DNA from: Rhodococcoides fascians NBRC 12155 = LMG 3623
Lineage (GTDB): Bacteria; Actinomycetota; Actinomycetes; Mycobacteriales; Mycobacteriaceae
Reading direction: 5' to 3'
Assembly (NCBI RefSeq): GCF_001894785.1
Contig: NZ_BCWW01000004.1
Location: forward strand, 293,123-357,122
DNA length: 64,000 nt
Program-made: the position numbers and the translations under genes
In this document: positions 36,267 to 46,589 of the stretch, piece after piece
How the letters are laid out: every line of letters begins with the position of its first letter
Position numbering within the stretch: position 1 is the stretch's first letter
Notes under the pieces: generated by a model
The model's input: only the letters and a program-made list of their open reading frames with translations
What the model was told of the DNA's origin: nothing
Database searches by the model: none

Positions 36267-36319
36267 GTCGAGGGTTCAGAATGGCTCGCTGCACACCCGC
36301 ACCATCGGATCGGAGTCCC

Positions 36320-38482
36320 GTGAAATCAGTGCCGCCCCATGTCTTCGACCTCCCCGACAGGCTCGCACCGAAGCGCCAACCCACGCTCATCGGTCATGAC
36401 CGACAGCACTTTTCGGCGATCACCGCCAGCATCGAGAAGTCACGTTCCGACACGATCGCTCGATTGAACGCCATCCAGAAGTCATCCGGGCGGATGGGAC
36501 AGGAGGTGATGGAACGTGATTTCGAGATTCACCGATTGAACGGGCGACTGCGCCAACTGCGTCGTTACGGTGCCGATCTGTGTCTGGGGAGGTTCGTCCC
36601 CATCGACTCGGACCAACCGGTGTACGTGGGGCGTACCGGCTTGCTCGGCGATGCGGGCGAGCAACTGCTCGTCGACTGGCGCTCCCCCGCTGCCGAGCCG
36701 TTCTTCGGTGCAACCCATGCCAACCCGATGGGGCTGAAAAGCCGTCGCCGCTATCGGTGGACGAACGGCAGCATCACCGACTACTGGGACGAAGTGTTCG
36801 ATCCCACGTCTCTGGATGACAACGCCGCGCTGGACGATCAGTCCGCGTTCATCGCCAGTCTGGGTGCCGAGCGCTCACCTCGGATGCGTGACGTACTGGG
36901 CACGATCCAGGCGGATCAAGATGCGATCATTCGAGCCGATGCGCACGGGGCACTGGTGGTCGACGGCGGACCGGGAACCGGGAAAACTGTTGTTGCCCTT
37001 CACCGCACCGCGTACCTGCTGTACGCAGACTCACGGATAGGACACAACCGCGGCGGAGTACTGTTCATCGGTCCGCATCAGCCCTACCTCGCGTACGTCT
37101 CGGGCGTACTCCCCAGTCTCGGCGAGGAGGGAGTACAAACATGCACCCTGCGCGACCTCGTCGCAGAGGGAACACATGCGCTCGACGACACCGATCCTGT
37201 TGCGGCGCGGCTCAAGGAAGACCTCGACGTCGACGCCGTCATCGAGGCGGCTGTTGCCTTCTACGAACAACCACCGACCCACGACGTCACAGTCGAAACA
37301 GACTGGGGAACATTTGTATTGACGCCGAACGACTGGGTGGAGGCATTCGGTGCGCCAGATCCCGGTACGCCGCACAACGAGGCTCGCGAGCTGATCTGGG
37401 ACCTACTGACCACCATCGTGACCGATCGCTGTGCCGCACAGGGATCCCGCGAAGAATTTCGGCAGTCGCTGCAGTTGAACGAGGATCTGCGTGACGTCCT
37501 GGAACGCTCGTGGACGATCGTCGATGCCGCAGACCTCGTCGCGGACTTGTGGACCGTTCCGGCATACCTGCGCACATGCGCACCCTGGCTCGACGCGGAC
37601 GACATTCGAGCACTTCGATGCGCTGATGCGACACGCTGGACTGTGGCCGACCTACCGCTGCTCGACGCGGCACGGGCGCGACTCGGCGATCCGAAACATG
37701 CTCTACGACAACGACGCCGATCACTGGCTGCTGCGATCGAACGCTCGCGAATGGACAGTGTCGTCGACGAGTTGATGGCGGTCGACGACGACGAGATGAT
37801 GGCCGCGCAATTCCGTCAGGAGATAATTCGGGATGCACTCGTCGATTCGTCCGGCTTCGAGGACCATCCGACGGATCCGCTGGCGGGTCCCTTCGCGCAC
37901 ATCGTGATCGACGAGGCTCAGGAGTTGACCGATGCGCAGTGGCAGATGGTGATTCGGCGATGCCCTGCTGGGAGTTTCACCATCGTCGGAGACCGAGCGC
38001 AGTCTCGTCGGGGCTTTACCGAGACGTGGCCGGATCGGCTCGAACGAGTAGGTATCGACGAGGTGACCGTCGCCGCTCTCGGCGTGAATTACCGGACGCC
38101 GCAAGAAATTATGGACGTGGCCGAGCCGGTGATCCGGGCGGCGCTGCCCGACGCCAACGTTCCCACGTCGATACGCAGTACCGGCGTGCCGGTCGAATAC
38201 GGTGACGTCGCATCGCTTTCGACGGTTCTCGCCGATTGGCTCGGTTCGACGACCGGCGGAACCGCATGCGTGATCGGTGATCCTACTTTTCCGCAGTCCG
38301 ATCGAATCAGCTCGCTGACACCGCAGCTCGCCAAAGGTCTGGAATTCGATCTGGTCGTTCTGATCGACCCGGATTTGTTCGGCTCCGGCGTCGCAGGTGC
38401 TGTCGACACGTATGTGGCGATGACACGAGCCACAGGTCTACTCGTCGTCTTGACCACGTCGCAGCGCGAGCGAATCGAGTAG
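36320..38482 (+). CDS. helR: HelR, RNA polymerase recycling ATPase (rifamycin protection)
   Basis: 720 residues from GTG 36320. A superfamily 1 helicase-like ATPase of the HelD group: Walker A GGPGTGKTVVALHRTAY, Walker B HIVIDEAQELTDAQW, and later motifs NYRTPQEIM and YVAMTRAT. Actinobacterial HelR removes stalled or rifamycin-bound RNA polymerase from DNA and gives rifamycin tolerance. The N-terminal coiled coil that enters the polymerase secondary channel is around residues 20-80. GTG 36320 is preferred because CGGAG precedes it and it leaves room for a promoter whose -35 lies in the RAE. An ATG at 36281 with GAGGG upstream is the alternative. Its end overlaps the convergent LysR gene by 45 bp. 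Confidence 0.9.
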   Translation: MKSVPPHVFDLPDRLAPKRQPTLIGHDRQHFSAITASIEKSRSDTIARLNAIQKSSGRMGQEVMERDFEIHRLNGRLRQLRRYGADLCLGRFVPIDSDQPVYVGRTGLLGDAGEQLLVDWRSPAAEPFFGATHANPMGLKSRRRYRWTNGSITDYWDEVFDPTSLDDNAALDDQSAFIASLGAERSPRMRDVLGTIQADQDAIIRADAHGALVVDGGPGTGKTVVALHRTAYLLYADSRIGHNRGGVLFIGPHQPYLAYVSGVLPSLGEEGVQTCTLRDLVAEGTHALDDTDPVAARLKEDLDVDAVIEAAVAFYEQPPTHDVTVETDWGTFVLTPNDWVEAFGAPDPGTPHNEARELIWDLLTTIVTDRCAAQGSREEFRQSLQLNEDLRDVLERSWTIVDAADLVADLWTVPAYLRTCAPWLDADDIRALRCADATRWTVADLPLLDAARARLGDPKHALRQRRRSLAAAIERSRMDSVVDELMAVDDDEMMAAQFRQEIIRDALVDSSGFEDHPTDPLAGPFAHIVIDEAQELTDAQWQMVIRRCPAGSFTIVGDRAQSRRGFTETWPDRLERVGIDEVTVAALGVNYRTPQEIMDVAEPVIRAALPDANVPTSIRSTGVPVEYGDVASLSTVLADWLGSTTGGTACVIGDPTFPQSDRISSLTPQLAKGLEFDLVVLIDPDLFGSGVAGAVDTYVAMTRATGLLVVLTTSQRERIE

Positions 38483-39358
38483 ATCCAGCACGGCGTGGAT
38501 CGCCGGACTCGCATCGGCGCTGCGCCTCCACGCGGCATGCACTTCTCGCTTGGGGGCGCGCGCCAGCGGGACCGCCACGAGCGTCGGGCCCAGAGGCGGT
38601 CGCGCGAGACGGGGAATCAGTGCCAGCACATTGTCTGCCTCCACCAGGGAAAGCTGAGTGGAGAAGTCGTCGACGAGGTGCCGAACGTCGATCTCGCTCG
38701 ACGTGTCCGCGAACAATCGACGAAACCACTGGTGGCACACGGTGCCCGCCGGACTCGTCACCCACGGGTACTTCGCGAGGCCTACCGGTGTCAGTGGAGA
38801 CTCCCCTGCGGCGAGGGGGTGGGTTCGATTCATGACGACATCGCCGTGGTCGGTGTGAATGGATCGCCGAACGATCGAGCGAGGAGCCACTGCGGGAACT
38901 CCGTCGGCGTCGTGCACCAGCGCCAGGTCTGCTGCTCCCGAATGCACACTGTGCAGCGCCTTATCCGGGTCCTCCTCCCCGATCTGCACGGTGAGGTCGG
39001 AATAGCGAGCGCTCGAGGTCGCGAGTGCAGGTGCGAGCAGACCGCGGATCGCAGTGGAGAATCCAACCACTCGTACCACCCCGCGCGCGGCACCCTCGTC
39101 TGCCGATCTCGCCGACTCCAGACACCGCTCGAGGGCGTGGAACACCTCGTCCGCGGATTCGACCACTGCCCGTCCGGCCGGCGTGAGCACAACACCTCTG
39201 CCCGCCTGCGCAAGTACCGGCGTTCCGACCTGGCGTTCGAGCCGTTTGATCTGCTGAGAGACGGCCGACGCGGTGTAGCCGAGCTCGTCGGCCGCTTTCG
39301 TCAGCGTGCCCAGGGCGGCAACTGCACGCAGCGCGTGGAGTGCATTGATATCGATCAT
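38438..39358 (-). CDS. LysR-family transcriptional regulator
   Basis: 306 residues from ATG 39358 (MIDINALHALRAVA). Residues 1-60 form the winged helix-turn-helix (LTKAADELGYTASAVSQQIKRLE). The rest is a two-lobed periplasmic-binding-type effector domain. A longer frame upstream lacks family similarity. It is divergent from the dapA-like gene with 73 bp between, the typical layout for regulating that neighbour. The effector is unknown. Confidence 0.9.
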   Translation of the reverse strand: MIDINALHALRAVAALGTLTKAADELGYTASAVSQQIKRLERQVGTPVLAQAGRGVVLTPAGRAVVESADEVFHALERCLESARSADEGAARGVVRVVGFSTAIRGLLAPALATSSARYSDLTVQIGEEDPDKALHSVHSGAADLALVHDADGVPAVAPRSIVRRSIHTDHGDVVMNRTHPLAAGESPLTPVGLAKYPWVTSPAGTVCHQWFRRLFADTSSEIDVRHLVDDFSTQLSLVEADNVLALIPRLARPPLGPTLVAVPLARAPKREVHAAWRRSADASPAIHAVLDLLDSLALRRGQDDE

Positions 39359-39431
39359 GAAGCAAAGGTACGCAATACTGCCGAAATTACATCGCTGGAC
39401 CGAGACGATCATGTGGGCTCACACTCGGACG

Positions 39432-40374
39432 ATGAACATGTCCACTCCTTCGGCCACGTCGACGTTCGGCACCAACCTGGTTGCCATGTGCACCGATGAA
39501 CGCCGATGGGCAGGTGAGCCGCACCGGCACGGACGCCTTGCTGACCCACTTGCTCGCGACCGGTTGCGACGGCGTCGTCGTCGCCGGCACCACCGGGGAG
39601 GCACCGACTCTCACGCCGCGTGAGCAGGCCGATCTGATCACGGCGACGCGCGAATTCTCGGGCCACGCCCTGCGTGTGATCGCGGGTGTCGGCACCAACG
39701 ACACCTCCGCCGGGATCGAGTCGGCGCGACGTGCCGCCGATGCGGGGGCCGACGCATTGCTCGTCACCGCCCCCTACTATTCGCGCCCCACGCAGGCCGG
39801 CGTCGCCGATCACATCGTCGCCATCGCCGATGCCGGAGCCCTTCCGGTCATGGTGTACGACGTGCCGGCTCGGACCGGTGTGCCGATCGACGCGTCGACC
39901 CTGGTCGACCTCTCGCGGCATACCTCGATCACGGCGGTCAAGGACGCGAAAGGCGACCTGTACGAGGCGATGAACGTCATGGCTGAAACCGACCTGGCCT
40001 ATTACTGCGGTATCGACGAATTGACCCTGCCCTATCTGTGCTGCGGTGCAACGGGTTCGGTGAGTGTGGTCGGCAATGTCGTCGCCGACCGCTACGCCGA
40101 CCTCTTCGACGCGGTCCGTGCCGGAGATCTGACTCGCGCGAACGCGGTACAGCGATCGCTGCTACCTCTCGTCGAGGCCGTCATGCGCACCACCCAGGGA
40201 GCGATCATGGCCAAGGCGGCCTTGGTCGCCATCGGTGTGCTGGTCGACGCCACGGTGCGGCGACCGTTGCTCGAATCGTCCGCCGCAGATCTGCAGCGTC
40301 TGACCCACGCGTTGGCGGTGACAGGAATCGATCAGGAATCGAGAAGCATGCGCGTTCCGATACGACTACCGTGA
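39432..40374 (+). pseudogene. dapA: dihydrodipicolinate synthase-like gene with an N-terminal frameshift
   Basis: From ATG 39432 (or 39438) the frame reads FGTNLVAM, the usual first strand of DapA, then is lost. The continuation starts in another frame at PMNADGQVSRTGTDALL and runs intact to 40374. A net -2 (or +1) shift lies around 39489-39496 (CACCG where CACCCCG would restore M-x-T-P-M). The remainder has the catalytic Tyr (VMVYDVPARTG), the Schiff-base Lys (ITAVKDAKGD) and GTTGEAPTL. Expressed from TTG 39481 or ATG 39496 it would lack the first beta strand. It may be a second DapA-like aldolase rather than the lysine-pathway copy, given the LysR neighbour. Confidence 0.75.
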
Positions 40375-40445
40375 TCGCACACATACCTCGGTGCAATCGA
40401 CCTTCTCGGTTTCGGTTGCCGTGACGATCAGGAGACACCGCGAGC

Positions 40446-42827
40446 ATGGCGACGACCAAGGTCACGCAGAAATCGGCAGCGCACGCCGCCGACAGTCACG
40501 ATCTGATTCGAGTACAGGGCGCGCGGCAGAACAATCTCGCCGACATCAGCGTCGAACTTCCCAAGCGACGCCTCACGGTGTTCACCGGTGTCTCCGGGTC
40601 CGGAAAGAGCTCCCTCGTCTTCAGCACCATCGCGGCCGAATCCCAGCGCATGATCAACGAGACCTACAGCGCCTTCGTTCAGGGCTTCATGCCGACTCTC
40701 GCGCGGCCCGACGTCGATGTGATGGACGGGCTCACGACGGCCATCATCGTCGATCAACAGCGAATGGGTGCCAATCCCCACTCCACCGTCGGAACCGCCA
40801 CCGACGCCTATGCCATGCTTCGCATTCTATTCAGCAGAGTGGGGAAGCCGTATATCGGCTCTGCACAGGCTTTTTCGTTCAACGTGGCATCGGTCTCCGG
40901 TGCAGGTGCTTACAAGGTGGACAAGGGAGGTCGTCAGACCACCGAAAAGAAGTCCTTCTCCGTCACCGGTGGAATGTGCCCGCGCTGCGAGGGACGCGGC
41001 TCGATCAACGACTTCGACTTGAATGCCCTGTACGACGCGAGCAAGTCCCTCAACGAGAGCGCCATCACGATTCCCGGCTACAGCATGGAAGGCTGGTACG
41101 GCAGAATCTTTCGCGGCTGCGGTTACTTCGACCCCGACAAACCCATCGCGAAATACACGAAGAAAGAGCTCGACGATCTGCTGTATCGAGAGCCCACGAA
41201 GATCAAGGTCGAGGGCATCAATCTGACCTATTCGGGCCTGATCCCTCAGATCCAGAAGTCGTTCCTCTCTAAGGACGTCGACGCGATGCAGCCGCATATC
41301 CGGGCGTTCGTGGAGCGTGCGATCACGTTCACCACGTGTCCCGAATGCGACGGAACGCGGCTCAACGAGGGTGCACGATCGTCGAAGATCAAGGGCATCA
41401 ACATCGCCGACGCCTGCTCGATGCAGATCAGCGATCTGGCCACGTGGGTCGCAGGCCTGAAGGAACCGTCGGTCGCACCGCTGCTGACGACGCTGAGCGA
41501 GACCCTGGACTCGTTCGTGGAGATCGGCCTCGGCTACCTGAGCCTGAATCGGCCGTCGGGCACACTGTCGGGCGGAGAAGCGCAGCGCACGAAGATGATT
41601 CGACATCTCGGCTCGTCGTTGACCGACGTCACCTACGTGTTCGACGAGCCGACGACGGGTCTTCACCCCCACGACATCGAACGGATGAACAACCTTCTTC
41701 TGCAGTTGCGGGACAAGGGAAACACCGTTCTCGTCGTGGAGCACAAGCCGGAAACGATCGCCATCGCCGACCATGTCGTCGACCTGGGGCCCGGTGCCGG
41801 CAGTGCGGGTGGGCACGTCTGCTTCGAGGGCACCGTCGACCAACTGAGGCAGAGCGATACGGTCACCGGCCGCCATTTCGACGACCGCGCGAGTCTCAAG
41901 GATTCGGTTCGCGAGTTCTCGGAGGTGCTCGAGATTCGAGGGGCGGATTCGCACAATCTGCGAGACGTGGACGTCGACGTTCCACTCGGCGTGCTGGTCG
42001 TTGTCACCGGAGTGGCGGGCTCCGGTAAGAGCTCGCTGATTCACGGGTCGCTTTCGGGCACCGACGATGTGGTCTCGGTCGATCAAGGTGCCATCCGCGG
42101 ATCGAGGCGAAGCAACCCCGCGACCTACACGGGTCTGCTCGAACCCATCCGCAAAGCCTTCGCGAAGGAGAATGCGGTCAAACCCGCTCTGTTCAGCTCC
42201 AATTCGGAGGGTGCCTGCCCGACGTGCAATGGGGCGGGAGTCATCTACAGCGACCTCGCCATGATGGCCGGCGTTGCTACGACGTGTGAGGTGTGCGAGG
42301 GCAAACGGTTTCAAGCTTCGGTACTCGAGTACCATTTCGGCGGCCGAAACATCGACGAGGTGCTGTCCATGTCGGTGGCCGAGGCCGAGGATTTCTTCTC
42401 CGACGGACCGGCGAAACTGCTTGCAGCACAAAAGATTCTGCAACGGCTGAATGACGTCGGACTCGGCTACCTGAAGATCGGCCAGCCGCTGACGACTCTC
42501 TCGGGCGGCGAACGGCAACGACTCAAGCTCGCGACACACATGGCCGAGAAGGGTGGGGTGTACGTACTCGACGAGCCGACCACCGGGCTACACCTCGCCG
42601 ATGTGGACAAACTGCTCGGGTTGCTCGACCGCCTGGTCGATTCGGGTAAGTCGGTGATCGTCATCGAGCACCATCAGGCCGTCATGGCCCACGCCGACTG
42701 GATCATCGACCTCGGCCCAGGAGCCGGGCACGACGGCGGCCTCGTGGTGTTCGAGGGCACCCCCGCAGATCTGGTGGCGGACGGATCCACCCTGACCGCG
42801 AAGCACCTGGCCGCGTACGTCGGATAG
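40446..42827 (+). CDS. UvrA-like ABC ATPase (UvrA paralogue)
   Basis: 793 residues, about 150-200 shorter than housekeeping UvrA. Two ABC modules are complete: Walker [11 protein letters not shown] and [10 protein letters not shown], signatures TLSGGEAQR and TLSGGERQR, and Walker B with DEPTTGLH twice. Zinc-type cysteine pairs occur ([22 protein letters not shown] with CEVCEG). Such short paralogues occur in actinobacteria and streptomycetes, some linked to resistance to DNA-binding drugs. Whether this one acts in repair or in self-protection cannot be told. The ATG at 40446 follows GGAGACACC. Confidence 0.9.
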   Translation: MATTKVTQKSAAHAADSHDLIRVQGARQNNLADISVELPKRRLTVFTGVSGSGKSSLVFSTIAAESQRMINETYSAFVQGFMPTLARPDVDVMDGLTTAIIVDQQRMGANPHSTVGTATDAYAMLRILFSRVGKPYIGSAQAFSFNVASVSGAGAYKVDKGGRQTTEKKSFSVTGGMCPRCEGRGSINDFDLNALYDASKSLNESAITIPGYSMEGWYGRIFRGCGYFDPDKPIAKYTKKELDDLLYREPTKIKVEGINLTYSGLIPQIQKSFLSKDVDAMQPHIRAFVERAITFTTCPECDGTRLNEGARSSKIKGINIADACSMQISDLATWVAGLKEPSVAPLLTTLSETLDSFVEIGLGYLSLNRPSGTLSGGEAQRTKMIRHLGSSLTDVTYVFDEPTTGLHPHDIERMNNLLLQLRDKGNTVLVVEHKPETIAIADHVVDLGPGAGSAGGHVCFEGTVDQLRQSDTVTGRHFDDRASLKDSVREFSEVLEIRGADSHNLRDVDVDVPLGVLVVVTGVAGSGKSSLIHGSLSGTDDVVSVDQGAIRGSRRSNPATYTGLLEPIRKAFAKENAVKPALFSSNSEGACPTCNGAGVIYSDLAMMAGVATTCEVCEGKRFQASVLEYHFGGRNIDEVLSMSVAEAEDFFSDGPAKLLAAQKILQRLNDVGLGYLKIGQPLTTLSGGERQRLKLATHMAEKGGVYVLDEPTTGLHLADVDKLLGLLDRLVDSGKSVIVIEHHQAVMAHADWIIDLGPGAGHDGGLVVFEGTPADLVADGSTLTAKHLAAYVG

Positions 42828-42859
42828 CTGACCAGAACCGAACACTCGATGGAGACGAC

Positions 42860-43420
42860 GTGACCACCCTGCCCGACCGCCCTGCAACTGCACTGTTGAT
42901 CGTCGACGTCCAGAACGACGTCATGGCCGCCGCCCACGATCGCACTCGCGTCGTCGACAACATGGTGCGACTGGTCTCACGAGCGCGAAAGACCGACACA
43001 CCGGTGATCTGGGTGCAGCATTCCTCGGACCACGAGCTCGTGTCCGGCAGCCCGGGCTGGCAACTCGTGGAGGAACTTCCGATCGACGCCGGAGACGCAT
43101 TGGTGCACAAGAAGCATGGAGACGCCTTCGAGGACACGTCCTTGGAGGAGGTGCTCGCCGGTGCCAGCGTCGGTCGTGTGGTGGTTGCCGGCGCGCAAAC
43201 GGACTTCTGTGTGCGATCGACTCTGCACGGAGCTCTGATTCGTGGGTACGACGTGACCTTGGTCAGCGACGCCCACACGACGGAGAACCTGCCGGACCCC
43301 GCCCTGCCTACAGCGCAGCAGGTCATCGCGCACACGAACATGTACTGGGACAACCAGACCGCACCCGGTCGAACCGCATCGGCCGTCGCCACCGAGGACG
43401 TCGCGTTCGTCGGCCGCTAG
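42860..43420 (+). CDS. isochorismatase-like cysteine hydrolase
   Basis: 186 residues. The catalytic triad of the family is visible: Asp in LLIVDVQND, Lys in VHKKHGD and Cys in [11 protein letters not shown] 42860 has GGAG nine bases upstream. The family covers isochorismatases, nicotinamidases and N-carbamoyl hydrolases; the short form with FEDTSLEE is usually called cysteine hydrolase. It lies 32 bp after the UvrA paralogue on the same strand and may be cotranscribed. The substrate is unknown. Confidence 0.88.
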   Translation: MTTLPDRPATALLIVDVQNDVMAAAHDRTRVVDNMVRLVSRARKTDTPVIWVQHSSDHELVSGSPGWQLVEELPIDAGDALVHKKHGDAFEDTSLEEVLAGASVGRVVVAGAQTDFCVRSTLHGALIRGYDVTLVSDAHTTENLPDPALPTAQQVIAHTNMYWDNQTAPGRTASAVATEDVAFVGR

Positions 43421-43518
43421 CCTGACGCTCCTATTGTTGCTCTGTTCGACTCGTGCTGACGGCAACCCGGTCACGCACGCACACCATCTCGTTCCGGGAC
43501 GAACGTAGACTGCCGCCC

Positions 43519-44319
43519 ATGGCACTCGATCACGGCGATCCCGGCGACGCCCCGTCCGTTCCCCCTCCCCTGTCTCCGGTGGTCGCGGACCGTCGTCCGT
43601 CGGCGGCCGAGGAGGCGCGCACGATCGCTGCGTCCACCAATATTGCGACGCTGGCCAGCCTGACCGCCGACGGCGATCCATGGGCGTCGTTCGTGACATA
43701 CGGCTTGCTCGACGGAGCACCCGTGCTGTGCGTGTCGCGGATGGCGGAGCATGGTCGAAATCTCGACGGTGATCCACGAGCGAGTCTGTCGATCGTTGCA
43801 CCCCAGTCACAGACGGACCCGCTGGCCTCGGGCCGCATCACGCTGGCCGGGGTGGTCGAGCGACCGGCAGGAGCCGAGCTCACTGCCGCACGACAAGCGC
43901 ATCTCGACGCGGTGCCGGCCGCCAAGTACTACGTGGATTACAGCGACTTCACGCTTTGGGTCATGCGAGTGCATCGGGTGCGATGGGTCGGCGGGTACGG
44001 CCGAATGGATTCGGCGACGGCCGACGCGTACTCCGAGGCGTCCCCGGATCCCGTGTCTCCGTCCTCGGCCTATGCCGTCGAGCACCTCAACGCGGACCAT
44101 TCGACGTCTCTGTTGGCGATGGCCCGAAAGCTGGGGGGCTACCCGGACGCGACCTCGGCGACGTGTACGGCCGCAGATCGATACGGCCTCGATCTGAACG
44201 TCCACACACCGCGCGGTGTGGCCTACACCAGAGTCGGTTACGCCGAGCCCATCGATTCCGCGGACGAGCTGCGCGCTGCAACGGTGGAACTGGCCAAGAG
44301 GTCGGCTACTGCCCCGTAG
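43519..44319 (+). CDS. HugZ/pyridoxamine-5'-phosphate-oxidase-like protein with DUF2470
   Basis: 266 residues from ATG 43519, which fits the family start better than the upstream frame. Residues about 30-165 form a flavin-reductase-type split barrel (IATLASLTADGDPWASFV early, then VHRVRWVGGYGRM). Residues about 185-260 are a DUF2470 domain (VEHLNADHSTSLLAMARKLG). This order is that of heme-degrading HugZ and of many uncharacterised F420/FMN-binding relatives. A heme-related role is plausible, but no heme gene is next to it. Confidence 0.82.
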   Translation: MALDHGDPGDAPSVPPPLSPVVADRRPSAAEEARTIAASTNIATLASLTADGDPWASFVTYGLLDGAPVLCVSRMAEHGRNLDGDPRASLSIVAPQSQTDPLASGRITLAGVVERPAGAELTAARQAHLDAVPAAKYYVDYSDFTLWVMRVHRVRWVGGYGRMDSATADAYSEASPDPVSPSSAYAVEHLNADHSTSLLAMARKLGGYPDATSATCTAADRYGLDLNVHTPRGVAYTRVGYAEPIDSADELRAATVELAKRSATAP

Positions 44320-44431
44320 TTCCCCGCGACAGCGATAGCTGCCCGACGACCGGTAGCTGGGCCCTTGGCGAGACGCTCCGCCCCGGGGCGACTACCGTTG
44401 TGGCTACATCGCAACGTCTAGGGAGCAGGTA

Positions 44432-45835
44432 ATGAGCATCCAACCGGTCGAATCGAAGCGTCACCGTGTCGTCGTCATCGGTTCCGGGTTCGGAGGTCTG
44501 TTCGGCGTCAAGGCGCTCAAGAAGGCCGACGTCGACATCACCCTCGTCGCAAAGACGACCCACCACCTATTCCAGCCGCTGCTCTACCAGGTGGCCACAG
44601 GCATTCTGTCCGTCGGTGAGATCGCTCCCACTACCCGCGTCATCCTGCGCAAGCAGAAGAACGCCGAGGTGTTGCTGGGCGACGTGCTGAACATCGACCT
44701 CGAGGCCAAGACGGTCACGTCCAAGTTGCTCGAGCGCGTCACCGTCACCCCGTTCGACAGCCTGATCGTGGCCGCCGGTGCCCAGCAGTCGTACTTCGGT
44801 AACGACCATTTCGCCGAGTTCGCGCCCGGCATGAAGACAATCGACGATGCACTCGAACTGCGCGGACGCATCCTTGGAGCCTTCGAGCAGGCGGAACTCT
44901 CCGACGACCAGGAGGAGAAGGACCGCCTGATGACGTTCGTCGTCGTCGGAGCAGGTCCGACGGGTGTCGAACTCGCAGGGCAGATCGCAGAACTCGCCGA
45001 CCGCACCCTCGACGGAGCGTTCCGCAACATCGATCCCCGCGACGCGCGCGTCATCCTGCTGGACGCCGCACCGGCCGTCCTTCCCCCGATGGGCGAGAAA
45101 CTCGGCCGCAAGGCAGCCGAACGGCTCGAGAAGCTCGGTGTCGAGATCCAGCTCAACGCGATGGTCACCGACGTCGACAACGACGGCCTGACCGTCAAGG
45201 AAAAAGACGGAACGACGCGTCGCATCGAGGCTCAGTGCAAGGTCTGGTCCGCGGGCGTGCAGGGCAGCCCGCTCGGCAAGCTGCTGGCCGACCAGTCGGG
45301 TTCGGAGACGGACCGCGCCGGCCGAGTTCTGGTGGAACCGGATCTGACTGTCAAGGGTCATCCGAACGTCTTCGTCATCGGCGACTTGATGTCGGTCAAG
45401 GACGTTCCCGGCATGGCACAGGGTGCGATCCAGGGTGCCACCTACGCAGCCAAGCTGATCAAGGCATCGGTCAAGGGGCAGGACGACCCCACCCAGCGAG
45501 CACCCTTCAAGTACTTCGACAAGGGCTCCATGGCCACGGTGTCACGGTTCAATGCGGTGGCGAAGGTCGGCAAGCTGGAGTTCGGTGGCTTCATCGCATG
45601 GCTCATGTGGCTCGCCCTCCACCTGTACTACCTGGTGGGGTACCGTAGCCGTATCACCACGGTCATTTCCTGGTTCGTCACGTTCCTCGGTAGAGGCCGT
45701 GCTCAGATGGCATCGACGGAGCAGCAGGTGTTCGCGCGGCTTGCCATCGAACAACTGAACTCTCTCGAGAAAGCGGGCGACGTGAACAAGCGGACGGCCG
45801 AGGTCGAAGAGGAACGCGAAAAAGCAGCGGGTTGA
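44432..45835 (+). CDS. ndh: type II NADH dehydrogenase
   Basis: 467 residues. Single-subunit, non-proton-pumping NADH:menaquinone oxidoreductase on the inner face of the membrane. FAD-binding motif VVVIGSGFGGL at residues 12-22, NADH-binding motif VVVGAGPTGVELAG near 170, and the FAD-contacting NVFVIGDLM near 313. A C-terminal amphipathic/membrane helix (FIAWLMWLALHLYYL) anchors it. ATG 44432 follows AGGGAGCAGGTA. A strong terminator follows. Confidence 0.95.
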   Translation: MSIQPVESKRHRVVVIGSGFGGLFGVKALKKADVDITLVAKTTHHLFQPLLYQVATGILSVGEIAPTTRVILRKQKNAEVLLGDVLNIDLEAKTVTSKLLERVTVTPFDSLIVAAGAQQSYFGNDHFAEFAPGMKTIDDALELRGRILGAFEQAELSDDQEEKDRLMTFVVVGAGPTGVELAGQIAELADRTLDGAFRNIDPRDARVILLDAAPAVLPPMGEKLGRKAAERLEKLGVEIQLNAMVTDVDNDGLTVKEKDGTTRRIEAQCKVWSAGVQGSPLGKLLADQSGSETDRAGRVLVEPDLTVKGHPNVFVIGDLMSVKDVPGMAQGAIQGATYAAKLIKASVKGQDDPTQRAPFKYFDKGSMATVSRFNAVAKVGKLEFGGFIAWLMWLALHLYYLVGYRSRITTVISWFVTFLGRGRAQMASTEQQVFARLAIEQLNSLEKAGDVNKRTAEVEEEREKAAG

Positions 45836-45865
45836 TCCACGCAGCACCCGCAAGGTAAGCGAAGC

Positions 45866-45910
45866 AGAAAGGGCTCCGTCCGACGCACATCGTCGGACGG
45901 AGCCCTTTCT
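45866..45910. terminator. strong bidirectional terminator
   Basis: A perfect 20-bp stem (45866-45885 with 45891-45910) and a 5-base loop CACAT lie between the convergent ndh and ureD genes. The stem ends in AGAAA/TTTCT and is followed by TTCTG, so it can work for both. Confidence 0.9.
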
Positions 45911-45926
45911 TTCTGCCCTGCCCGAT

Positions 45927-46586
45927 CTATCGGGTCGGCTGAAGGCGATGACCGACGGAGGTACTCAGCGAGCCACCCCCGGCCAAGGACAACCGTACGG
46001 TGCCGCCCGCCAGATCGACCTCGGAATCCCGACTGTCCGGATAGCGAAGCGTGCTGGACATCGACATCGGTGCCGACAAGCCGTCGTGCGCCACCGTCCC
46101 CTCCCCCAGTTCCACCCGGTGGCGCAACAGCGGCCGGCCTCCCACATCGCAGTGCATCGAACTCGCCCACTGTCCCGCCACCTCGTCGAGCCTGCCGATC
46201 TGTACGCGCTCACGCAGCCAGAGATCCGAGTCTTGTTCCAGTTCGATGACATTGAGCACCGTATGAGAGGCATCGGAGACGACGACCATCGGCTCGGGGT
46301 CGAAGACGAGTGACGCTCCCGCCCCCAGCTCGACGTGCCAGTGCGCCGACGAATGACGTTGTGCTGCACCGGGCATCGCCAAGGACGCCGCCACACTACG
46401 CACATCCAGACGAGCGCCGGCAGCCACCGAGATCCTGACGCTGATGGTGTCTCCGCCGAGAGGCGTGGCCGCGGTGCCGATCAAGTGGACGGTGTCGGGC
46501 CCCGTCTGCCTACCTGCGAGTCCGCCGACCGATGTGATGCGGGGACTGCGTCGACGACTCGCGTCGATGCGGAGCTCGGTGTGCAT
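45927..46586 (-). CDS. ureD: urease accessory protein UreD
   Basis: 219 residues, a short UreD/UreH. It shows the family pattern of a beta-rich scaffold with VRISVAAGARLDVRSVAASL and HWHVELGAGASLVFDPEP. UreD binds apo-urease and with UreF and UreG delivers nickel. It is the last gene of the operon, 3 bp after ureG. The start is ATG 46586. Confidence 0.9.
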   Translation of the reverse strand: MHTELRIDASRRRSPRITSVGGLAGRQTGPDTVHLIGTAATPLGGDTISVRISVAAGARLDVRSVAASLAMPGAAQRHSSAHWHVELGAGASLVFDPEPMVVVSDASHTVLNVIELEQDSDLWLRERVQIGRLDEVAGQWASSMHCDVGGRPLLRHRVELGEGTVAHDGLSAPMSMSSTLRYPDSRDSEVDLAGGTVRLSLAGGGSLSTSVGHRLQPTR

Positions 46587-46589
46587 CGT

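Noticed and set aside
36281..36319. ATG 36281 as the helR start
   Set aside because: It has a fair ribosome site but lies only 14 bp after the RAE, leaving no room for a promoter and leader. GTG 36320 fits better, though this is not proven.
40827..42539. A 570-codon minus-strand frame opposite the UvrA paralogue
   Set aside because: Compositional shadow of the coding strand; Arg/Ala/Gly-rich without motifs.
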